Positions 10,429 through 18,483 of a stretch of 40,173 nt of DNA are shown piece by piece. How positions within the stretch are numbered: position 1 is the stretch's first letter; every line of letters begins with the position of its first letter. The DNA is from Parasitella parasitica (taxonomy: Eukaryota; Mucoromycota; Mucoromycetes; Mucorales; Mucoraceae). Where the stretch lies: contig MU619258.1 of assembly GCA_025201805.1 (NCBI GenBank), positions 274,964-315,136 on the forward strand, written 5' to 3'. The translations under genes were made by a program, and so were the position numbers. The notes below the pieces were generated by a model. It was not told the DNA's origin. It ran no database searches and worked only from the letters and a program-made list of their open reading frames with translations.

Positions 10429-11273
10429 TGTGGAATCGGTATAAGTTATATGGATTCACGGAAAAAAATTATAAAAAAACAATAATGTCAACCTGATAAA
10501 GGTATAGGTTTTTATTATCAAATCGACAGGTGTATAAAGCTCCAGTTCATCTACTGGCCAGATAGATGAGCCTTTATATACTTAAACTGTGGATAAATGT
10601 TCTACTCTCGCAATTTAACATGTACGACAATACTGCGTAACTAGCATCTTAACTTTGTGCTAACCAACATATCAGCAGACTCAAGATAACTTAAATCTAT
10701 TTAAGTGAGGAGATAGACTTTACTCGAGGTACCCTGATCAATCTTCTATACGAAGATTATTAATATTCGATCCATAAGCTCATAGTCTTATCCAGTCTTT
10801 ATTAATAGTACATGTCTGAGTGTATATCACTTGGTATTCATCTTAGCATATATCGGTATATGTAGCATGTCTATATCATGTCTATAGCATGTCTATAGCA
10901 TATCTATAGCATTGCACATATTGTACAAGTCTGTAGTACATGATGTATCTGTAGCTAGTATCATGGATTTAAGTATATGTCTTGTAGTGCGTATCTAGAA
11001 ACTGGGAATACGCATCTGAAGCATAAATCTTATATAGCATAAGCCCGTAGCATATACTAAATCTAGTAAATGTCTAAGGCTCGTGTCGAGATATAGGTAT
11101 TAGTCTATAGCGTCATCCATCCTAATGGTGCCATCTCTAGCTTATATCTTATATAGTATAAATCTGTATTGCACATCTTATTATCTGTGCGCATATGTAG
11201 TCTATATCAATTTAAGGTAACTGGATGAATCTAGAAGTGGAATGCAGATCATCATAGTGAATGTATTTCACAC
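10428..11273 (+). repeat. Dispersed non-coding block, copy A
   Basis: Closely similar to 30889-31506 read on the opposite strand, over nearly its whole length. Long exact stretches are shared, for example GTATATCACTTGGTATTCAT and TAATGGTGCCATCTCTAGC (one mismatch). Copy A contains about 180 bases (roughly 10467-10647) missing from copy B and a second extra segment near 11040-11110. Its outer ends start CTGTGGAATC and finish near TTTCACAC. No reading frame is conserved between the copies. A 7-bp hairpin stem (10740-10758) is kept in both. Nature unknown: it may be a non-autonomous element or a structured leader of the Fanzor element. Confidence 0.8.
10857..10915. repeat. Short tandem repeat CATGTCTATAG in copy A
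   Basis: About four imperfect tandem copies of an 11-12-base unit (ATGTCTATAGC and variants). The corresponding part of copy B has about two, so the array has expanded or shrunk between copies. Confidence 0.7.
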
Positions 11274-11827
11274 AAGTAATCAAAGAGCCAAAGAGACCAA
11301 GTCAAGAAAGTTTACAAAGTTGCGACAAGATACGAAGCCAGAAGTAGTACAGAAGTGGGAAGAGCGTCTCTCCAAGCATTCAGCGTCAACAGTCGATGTT
11401 ACAAAGTTTTCCGAGTACCTGAAAGCAAGATCAATGGCCCATGAATCGCTATCCTCATACTACAGAAACGAGGACAAAGCTCAGCGTGACCAAAATGCCC
11501 TTCCTTTCCGGAAGATGAAACACTCCTCAACCATCAACAGGAAGCAGTCTGACAGCCGACTTGCAAAGACACTTCGAAGCAAATTTGGAGAGGATCCCGT
11601 ACTTGTAATTGGTGATTAGTCTGCTGGTAATGTCAAGTTCCACGGGCATGAGAAAAATGTTGAAGAAACATGGCTTCCCTGTTTATTTGATCAATGAACA
11701 TAAAACTTCTTCCCTTTGCCCTAACTGCAAAGATGGAAAGTTAGAGAACTTTTTGAATGTTCCCAATCCACGGCCATTTCAACGAAAGAAAAGACCAGTA
11801 GTCAAGTTTCATGGGCTCCTAAGGTAA
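11274..11827 (+). pseudogene. Decayed Fanzor (eukaryotic TnpB-like RNA-guided nuclease), C-terminal half
   Basis: The translation contains RKFTKLRQDTKPEVVQKWE, then VLVIGD followed by a TAG where Trp is expected (GDWS), then SAGNVKFHG. After a frame change near 11645 comes GMRKMLKKHGFPVYLINEHK and TSSLCPNCKDGKLENF. This is the RuvC-like/zinc-ribbon region of Mucorales Fanzor proteins (YxxDE-NTS-xxCxxC pattern). Retained: the Glu of the second RuvC motif in INEHKTS and the first CxxC of the zinc ribbon. Missing: the N-terminal half with the first catalytic Asp, and the C-terminal CxxC and WNRD segment with the third. At least one nonsense codon, one frameshift with a small deletion and truncation at both ends make it inactive. 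Confidence 0.72.
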
Positions 11828-11939
11828 ACCCTCAATTTATAGAAGGTAGAACAGGTTTTTCATAAACTTACTTTTTCTAAAAAAGGTAAGCTAAACATCT
11901 CAAAATGAATTTTGATTCGTCCAGAAAAAACTAACAATC

Positions 11940-11989
11940 GTCTCAATTTAATTTCTTTTCTCATCGTCTCAAAACATTTTAAAAAACTG
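11940..11989 (-). repeat. Right terminal inverted repeat
   Basis: Reverse complement of the left end apart from a 4-5 base insertion and a much shorter spacer next to the tip. It ends TTAAAAAACTG followed by TA. GACGA(A)T motifs also occur inverted nearby at about 11916, 11937 and 11963. Confidence 0.65.
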
Positions 11990-12467
11990 TATCTCAAGCA
12001 GGCATGCTATCGAATGTCTTGATATGCACAGTCGACTACAAATGCCCTTATCAGTTGATGATCCGCTATCGTATTTATTGAATCATATACCTTCAAAAAA
12101 ACCACGAAATCCCCAGCAAGCCTTCCCTTGGCCGGTTCGTTGGCCTGAAATCTGCAGAATCATGCATGAAATGGATCATTTATTTCATGGACAAGTCTCT
12201 CCTTCTACCCCACCAGATCCTGGTGCCTCTATGGTGAATTGTTTGCTCGTGTAAAAGTGTTAATGTCTCTTTGCTCTGTTCCTAAATCTCTCTCTTTTTT
12301 TTTTTCTAAATACTTTTATACTTTTTTCTTTTTCCTTCTTGTCTTTTGGGAAGGTTTTTCTTTCATATAAACTACGCGATCTGACTAGGGCAATGCAGCA
12401 GATGAAAAATGCTATGTGCCCACAGTCATTTAATTATTTTTATTTCTTTAATCGTATCTCAAGCAGG
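11989..12467 (+). mobile_element. Putative 5'-truncated retroelement insertion with 14-bp target repeats
   Basis: GTATCTCAAGCAGG occurs at 11989-12002 and again at 12454-12467, flanking 451 bases. This is what a retroelement with a 14-bp target-site duplication would leave. The left copy overlaps the TA of the Tc1-type element, so this insertion probably came after it. Inside, an open stretch to 12254 is followed by pyrimidine-rich non-coding DNA, as in a truncated LINE-type copy. The right end has no poly(A), which weakens the case. Confidence 0.4.
12006..12254 (+). pseudogene. Coding remnant inside the repeat-flanked segment
   Basis: An open stretch reading AIECLDMHSRLQMPLSVDD, later PWPVRWPEICRIMHEMDH, and ending at a TAA at 12252-12254. 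The Trp/Pro-rich RWPEI segment resembles the region after the zinc knuckle in LINE-type reverse transcriptases of Mucorales, but this is a weak impression. No partner domain is present. Likely a fragment only. Confidence 0.3.
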
Positions 12468-12804
12468 TCTATTTTAACTTTTTAGTACGTTAAATGCACA
12501 TAACCTAAAAGCTTTTTTATTTAATAACTGTTACTTTTATGATTTTCTTCAAAGTATCCTCTTTAGAAAAACGTGAAAATTGGTAAACACGAAAGCTAAT
12601 TTATTAAAAAAAAAAAAAAAAACTTGGCCAGAAAAAATCAAGCAGAGTAAAGGGCATACCTGCAAAGATGTCTGTAGGTCTCGATGCATTATTACAACAA
12701 AAAACTTATTCACGTACAAGCATTAGGACAACATAAAAGATTTCTCTATAAACTTTATTACTCCCAATCGTAAGAAGCATTATGTAGATGCGACAACTAG
12801 ACTA
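12468..12804. other. Intergenic DNA downstream of the Mtf2-like gene
   Basis: 337 bases with an A run at 12605-12622 and no gene signal. It contains the 3' flank of the minus-strand Mtf2-like gene. Confidence 0.5.
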
Positions 12805-14009
12805 TCACTCCGAGATCATCCATTTGCCCGCCAACTCACTTAGTATATTACAATTTCTTCTTTCCTCTGCATTCCACAAGACACCATCATCCATATCTTC
12901 GTTCGAATATCCTCCTTCAGATTGAACCTCTTGAACAACAGCACGAACAATTCTTCTAGAATTGTTATCAAATTCGATACCATTTATTGTCATTTCCTCT
13001 GCCAAGTCCAGCATACCGTTGATATCACGCCACACTTCCCAGCGAAGCAATAAGACGGCATTATATACTTGCACTGTACACCCAGATATGTAACTTGTAA
13101 GACTTTTCTGCTTGGCTTTTTCGAAGATAGTCAGGGCCATATAGGGATCAATTTTGGAAGCATGCTCGATGGCTTTTGTTAGGACACCTGAGTAGAATTT
13201 TGGGTATTCTTCTCTGTTGATCTCGCTTTCAATGCAATGCCATAGATCCAAGGTAGTGGGTGCTTCTACAATTGCCTGTGTTAACTCTATTTCTTCCTGC
13301 TTCAGTGCAATACGCTCATTTTTAGACACTACTGTCTGATCCCAGTTGTACATATCTTGGTTGGTTGGTAGTAAATATTCGAGCAAAGGATCATCATTTG
13401 GTCCTCCTTGCAGTCGCTTTCCATTTGGCATCATAGATTTTGAGGTTGAGCCGTATATCGATCCCATTGAACTTTTTGGAAATGGCTTCACTTTCAAAAA
13501 GGGTGCCGATTTTCTCTCTACAGCCATTTTCAGGATACGTTTTGATACATCATAGTTGGGTTCCGATGATGGAGTGGGCGACGAAATTACTCTGTCAATA
13601 AGGCCTTGTGTCAACCTTTCTCTTCTGTTGGTGTATTTGTCTAATGTCTCCCGAAATATTTGATCCCTTATCCAAAATTTTCCATTAGGTTCTGGTTTCT
13701 CAATAACAGATTTCGAAGATTTGAACTCCCAGAGCTCTAATTCTGGTTTTGCTTCAATTTCCTCTTTTTGCGATGGTTCATTTTGCATCGAATTTTGTAT
13801 GCCAGCGTCATGCTCTTCGGTTGAATATAATTTTAGCAACATAAAACCTTGTTGCTTGGGTAACCTGTATCGTAATACTGCTCTCAATGAGTGTTGAAGC
13901 ACATATCAACTGTTCTATTCATATTACCTTTATTAGCTAAAATACCAGATCTAAATGTGCTAGATATCATCATTTCTTTAGCAAATTTCACTCCCACTGG
14001 TGCAATCAT
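12805..14009 (-). CDS. Mtf2-like mitochondrial RNA-processing factor
   Basis: Predicted 385-residue mitochondrial protein; exons 14009-13928 and 13880-12805. The C-terminal third carries the Mtf2-like domain: YPKFYSGVLTKAIEHASKID, DPYMALTIFEKAKQKS, SYISGCTVQVYNAVLLLRW and LAEEMTINGIEFDN, a PPR-like helical region. In yeast Mtf2/Nam1 couples mitochondrial transcription to processing and translation. The N-terminus, basic and rich in Arg, Ser and Leu (SSTFRSGILANKAVLRYRL), looks like an import presequence. The main frame has no ATG before residue 20, so I added the short upstream exon, which joins in phase 1 across a 47-nt intron. The second Met pair at 13973-13968 could also serve as start. 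Confidence 0.72.
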
Positions 14010-14106
14010 ATATTAATCAAAGAAAAAGAAAAAAAAACATCCCTGCCATTGACAGTTATTGATTTGTCTATAGTCACATTTTGAATTGCAGCAATTATCC
14101 TTTTTT

Positions 14107-15341
14107 TCAGGCAAATGCCAGGTATCGTAAAGATTCAAAGCAGCCAAGCATCGCAGCGGCTGACGGTCTATCTTCACATTTGAATGCAAGTCCCGGTTCA
14201 ACGGCTGGCAAGATATTTGCATATAAGGGATCGATGTGCTTACTCAAAATCTCGACTCTTCCGTTTTTGATCGATACTAAACTTGAGATGCTGCTGTTTG
14301 ACCTTTGCATAAGCTGTAATATGACATGACATGCCAAAAATACATCTGTTTCTTGCCTATATCCTTTGCTTTTTATCATTGTTTTTTCTTCTCAAAGTAA
14401 ACGATTAGTTCTGAATATGCTATTTAGAGTTTGTTGATTTCTAACCTGGGCACGGCAGTATATTAAAGTTAATCCATGGTTTTACCTTGCTTCCACCTTG
14501 CAAGCTTAAGCTTGATTTGAAGCCGCTAAAATAAGCAACGCCATCCATCCCCAACCATAGTGTCTCCATGGAAATGTCCACAAGTCCAATATTGAGAGAA
14601 TGAGCATCTCTTATAGCTGAAAAAAGAGAAATTGCGATTTGAAGGATGTACAATGGCTGGATTGTTGTTTCTAAATATGTTATATTGAATGCACATGACT
14701 CGTGAGCAATGGTATCCTAGTTATATCGATATTCGGGTAGAATACTTACTTTGAATTCTGTTATTCATCCAATATTGAGTCAATGTGCCTTTGGGGTAGT
14801 ATGGTTTTATGAAATACCAAAACGAATTCTTGGTTGTAAGTTGATTTGCTTTGAAATGTGTAATGCAAGTGGCCATATTTCGACAGGGCATCAATTGTTC
14901 AGACATTTCCCATTCATGCTGGTTCATTTCGTCAAAATAATCAACTTTGTTCAAGGGTGTCACGCAAGCACACACAATTCCAAGTGTCTTGTAGTATCCT
15001 TTGTATGTGACCTCACGGGAATGAACGCTTATTTTATCAGTCAAAGGAACTGTACTGATGATAGCCTTGTCTATATCAAAGGTCAGTGGAAACATTTGCT
15101 GCAAATATTCTGCGCATGTCAACGCAGCTTTTTGATGGTGATCTTCCTCAGCTTCAAGATCGTCGGAAAGTTCGCTGAGAGCAGAATCACCATCGCATAT
15201 CATATTGTCGCCTTCTGCTTCCAATAAGTTGAGTCTGTCTTTGTATAATGGCATCTTAGGAAGCTTGTCTTGCTTTGCTTGGTTGCCTTTCTGTTGTCTA
15301 TCGCTCTGCTGGATCATATTTTTGGAATTTCTTCGCGGCAT
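14107..15341 (-). CDS. Protein-kinase-fold protein, probable pseudokinase
   Basis: 366 residues; exons 15341-14750, 14670-14446 and 14390-14107. The C-terminal two thirds follow a protein kinase fold, but the catalytic motifs are degraded. The beta-3 Lys motif reads GIVCACV with no Lys. The catalytic loop reads LVDISMETLWL, keeping Asp but replacing the His, Arg, Lys and Asn. The DFG position reads YFSGF without Asp. Later parts are better kept: YRQETDVFLACHVILQL (helix F, like SDVWALG) and EDRPSAAAML near the end. The N-terminal 60 residues are basic and Gln-rich, followed by an acidic patch (SELSDDLEAEED). I infer a binding or scaffold role. The start is the first in-frame ATG. It is divergent from ZUO1. 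Confidence 0.62.
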
Positions 15342-15497
15342 TGTTTCATACGAATGTTGCAATTAAAAAAAGATGCCCAACACTTTCACCTCGGATAGCC
15401 AGTACATTACATAGTGGCTTGTCCAAGAAGCGTGTATTTATAGAAAATTTTTGTTTATACATTTCTTTTCACTTGACTTATTCAACCTTCTTACAAC
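15342..15497. promoter_or_regulatory. Bidirectional promoter pseudokinase/ZUO1
   Basis: 156 bases lie between divergent start codons. Both transcripts should start here. No specific operator recognised. Confidence 0.45.
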
Positions 15498-16826
15498 ATG
15501 TCTTTGACTCTGGACTTTTTGCTCCCTCCTCCCCCTGCTTCATACAAAGCCGATCAATCTACTGGCCATTTAAGCGGTTTGTACATATTAGCTTGATTGT
15601 TGCGTTGTTTATTTTAATCCATCCTTGGACTAGCCCCTATTGACCGCCTTATTGAGCCCGTTGGTCGCCATTTCCTCGCTCATGCCCGCAGAAAGACTCA
15701 CAACCGCACTTTCTCTGAAGATGAGATGCACCAAGCTCAAGAAAAGGCCAATCAAGTGGTCGAAGAAGAGACGGTTGAGTTCGAGTACGAAGATGTCGAT
15801 GCCGATACTGTCAATCAAGATCCCACTCAATGGAAGTCTCAAGATAACTATGCCGTTCTTGGTTTAACCAAGCTTCGTTACAATGCTACTGAGGACCAGA
15901 TCAAGAAGGCCCACCGTCGTATGGTTCTTTTGCATCACCCTGATAAAAAGGCTGATAAGAACGACGATGCCTTCTTCAAGTGTATCGCAAAGGCCTACGA
16001 TACCTTAATGAACCCTGTCACTCGTCGTCAATATGATTCTGTTGATTTTGGTATGGCTTTGTTGGAAGAAGATGCTCCTACAGCCAAGTCTAAAGGCGAT
16101 TTCTATGAATTGTGGAGTCCCGTCTTTGCTCGTGAAGCTCGTTTCTCCAACAAGCAACCTGTCCCTGCTCTTGGTGATGATAAATCTTCCAAAGAAGAGG
16201 TTGAAGGTTTCTACGACTTCTTTTACAATTTTGATTCATGGAGAACCTTTGAATGGCTTGATAAAGAAGGTGCTGAAGGGTCAGATAACCGTGACGATAA
16301 ACGTTACCAAGAAAAGAAGAACCGTGCTCAGCGTGCCCAACTCAAGAAAGAAGACAATGCCCGTCTTCGTACGCTTGTTGACACTTGTTTGAACATTGAT
16401 CCCCGTATTGCCATCTTCAAGGCTGAAGACAAGAAGCGAAGAAATGCCAAGAAAGATGCCAAAGCTGCCGCAGATAAAGCTGCTGCAGAAGCTGCTGCAA
16501 AGAAAGCTGAAGATGATAAGCTTGCTGCTGAAAATGCCGAAGCTGAAGCAAAAGCTGCCGCTGCTGCCTCCAAGAAGGACAAGGAAATGGTTAAGCGTGC
16601 CATAAAGAAGGAGAAGAAGACCATCAAAGCCATTGTCAAGGATAACAACTATGCCCTGGCTGCCGGCTCTGCTGCCACTCCTGACCAGATTGATTCCCAA
16701 TTGTTCAAGCTTGACGACATCCTTGCCAAGAACAAGGCTGTCGAACAACTCGAAGCTCTTCGCAAGTCGTTTGAAAAGGCTGTTACCGACGGCAACCTGG
16801 ACCAAGCCTTCGTCGCTGCTCTCTAA
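15498..16826 (+). CDS. ZUO1: Zuotin, J-domain subunit of ribosome-associated complex
   Basis: Ribosome-bound Hsp40 co-chaperone that with Ssz1 stimulates Ssb-type Hsp70 on nascent chains. 423 residues; exons 15498-15576 and 15634-16826. Order: short N-terminus (LTLDFLLPPPPASYKA, the Ssz1-contacting part in the family), GRHFLAHARRKTHNRTF, J-domain about residues 97-165 with HPD at 128-130, the zuotin homology region (FYDFFYNFDSWRTFEWLD, ARFSNKQPVPALGDD), a long Ala/Lys/Glu charged helix (about 285-350) that contacts the ribosome, and a C-terminal helical bundle. There is no SANT domain, as in yeast. Codons are GC-richer than in neighbouring genes, consistent with high expression. Confidence 0.96.
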
Positions 16827-16865
16827 AAGCTGATAGATAACACACGATTTGCATAAATAGCATGA

Positions 16866-16871
16866 AATAAA
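16866..16871 (+). terminator. AATAAA poly(A) signal of ZUO1
   Basis: AATAAA 40 bases after the ZUO1 stop codon, between two convergent genes. Assigned from position. Confidence 0.5.
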
Positions 16872-16964
16872 AACCAATCGCTTTCTTTATTTGCTATTTT
16901 TTTTTTAGATTAATATACGTATACCAAGGGAATTTATTATGTACATGTTTGTGCTAATTCTGAT

Positions 16965-17927
16965 TTAAAGTCGACCTTGTTCCATGTCAGAATCCTCGTC
17001 GTCCAAGAAGCTTTCATCCAATCCGCGATCCCGATCCAACGCAGTAAATTCTAAAGACGGTTCACGCTCAACGTCAGGTATATCGTCGAAATCAACTCTT
17101 GTAGATCTTGCATTAAACGAATATTGATTTCTGTTTTGTGTAATACAATTAGCAAGACATAATAGTCAGCACTTGGCGGCATATCATACTTTCTAAGCAT
17201 CATGAATAAACGAAATAACTGAAAGCCGTTACGGATGACAAGCAACACTGTGTCAAAGATCGCCTCACTTCTTTCTCCAACAGAGCAGCCGGTAGTCAAG
17301 ACAATTAATGTCACTGCACATAACCCTACGAGTATGATATCCGCAATATTCCATAATGATTTCCAATATCTCTATCCAGCGTCCGTTATCAGCTTCAACT
17401 CAATTACCTTACTCTAACCTTTGCTGCCGTACTTACCCTTCCCAAGGCCAACAAGCGAGTTGCCACTTCAATAATCATGGCAAAATTGATAACTGCCTCA
17501 AATACAATAAATAATACAGATGGACTATTGCACGATGAGACGAGAAAACAATCGACGTAGCATCATTATGGGAGCTTACCATGTTTCCTTGATAGACTTT
17601 AGCAGAAAAAGAAAAAACTAGTTGATATCATGCGAAAGAACAATGTATGGATACAATACAATACCATTACGATAGACACAAAACTGAGTATCGCCAATCC
17701 CAAGTAAAGGCCAATGTAGAACTTTGAATACATGAATCTATTTGCCATACCCTGAACAATTTCCGACTTTGTTAAACCATGTTGAGTTCTCGATAGCAAC
17801 GTACTGTGTATACACTCAATCAGTATACTTATGTTTGACAGATGCTCTCTAAACAGACTTGCCTCGTAGGCTGCTCATCATCTGACGCCAGCATTTGCAC
17901 TCTATCATCATCCTCGTCCGACGGCAT
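16965..17927 (-). CDS. Four-segment membrane protein, voltage-sensor-like (ion-transport domain family)
   Basis: 218 residues in six exons: 17927-17863, 17803-17665, 17596-17580 (17 nt), 17524-17437, 17371-17190 and 17130-16965. The first intron has a GC donor (AG|GCAAGT). The N-terminus is acidic. Four hydrophobic helices follow: YIGLYLGLAILSFVSIVM, VLFIVFEAVINFAMIIEV, IADIILVGLCAVTLIVL and the last, LLVIRNGFQLFRLFMMLRK, with spaced Arg residues like an S4 helix. LWNIADIILV and FDTVLLVIRNG are typical of a fungal family of vacuolar or plasma-membrane proteins matching the ion-transport domain but lacking a pore. No S5-pore-S6 can be seen. The C-terminus is acidic and cytosolic. Function unknown. 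Confidence 0.7.
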
Positions 17928-18483
17928 GTTTATGTATGGACAAGAGAAAAGTAAATAAAATAGTTCTTGCAGCATCATATCATCTGTGTGTTTGTAATGC
18001 GGAGTTGTTGCCCACAACGCAAAAACAGTCGACCAATGCTCCCTTTTCCTTGTGTTGGAGATAAATGTTGGCCAGCGACACCTCCTTTAGTATACCTCGT
18101 TGGTGTCTTTTTATAACATACACAATCATGACCCAATTATGACTCTAATAAACTATCATCGACAAAGTAACAGCTTATGAGCTCCATGTCGACTTGCATT
18201 TTGCATTAAAAACGATTAGTTTTTACAGACTATCATTTTCCCTTATTTCAAATGGATGAAGTAACAGATACATGTAGCAACAATATGCAGTTGATCTTGT
18301 CTACTACCGTATACGATTCCACCCCCCCCTCCCCCTATTTTTTTGCTTCCATAAAAAGCCAAATGTAAAAAGGGCTATTATTATTAATAAGCTTGTCATA
18401 CAGGTAAAAGATGCTTATTTAAGCAATCAAATTAAAACGATTTGTCTTTCTTCTTTTTTGTGTGTCAGCTTTTCATCTCATCA
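17928..18483. other. Intergenic region between two divergent genes
   Basis: 556 bases with a C-rich run near 18318-18335 followed by a T run, and otherwise AT-rich. It holds the promoters of the membrane protein (left) and the peptidase (right). No gene seen. Confidence 0.5.

Larger units (their letters stand above)
10319..11989 (+). mobile_element. Tc1/mariner-type TIR element carrying a Fanzor fragment
   Basis: Both ends begin CAGTTTTTTAA reading inward and are flanked by TA (10317-10318 and 11990-11991), the hallmark of Tc1/mariner insertion. Further in, both ends carry the same block around TGTTTTGAGACGATGAGAAA, continuing AGAAATT and GAGAC, at 10399-10428 on the left and inverted at 11940-11976 on the right. 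The left end is longer because a GACGAATGG-type motif is repeated before this block. The 1671-bp interior holds no transposase. It has an 845-bp non-coding block (10428-11273) and a broken Fanzor frame (11274-11827). It could only have moved with a transposase from elsewhere. Confidence 0.72.

Noticed and set aside
10857-10915. CRISPR-like array from the CATGTCTATAG repeats
   Set aside because: Units are contiguous and 11-12 bases long without spacers. It is a simple tandem repeat in a eukaryotic genome.
13881-13927. Start of the Mtf2-like gene at a GTG (13902) in the uninterrupted frame
   Set aside because: There is no in-frame ATG there. A short upstream exon with an ATG joins in phase through a GT-AG intron and gives a better presequence.
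16281-16877. Long open frames antisense to ZUO1, and others antisense to HSK3, RPS18 and the RAD16 N-terminus
   Set aside because: They mirror the codon bias of the sense gene, are low-complexity (Ser/Leu/Phe-rich) and show no domain. Sense genes are certain.
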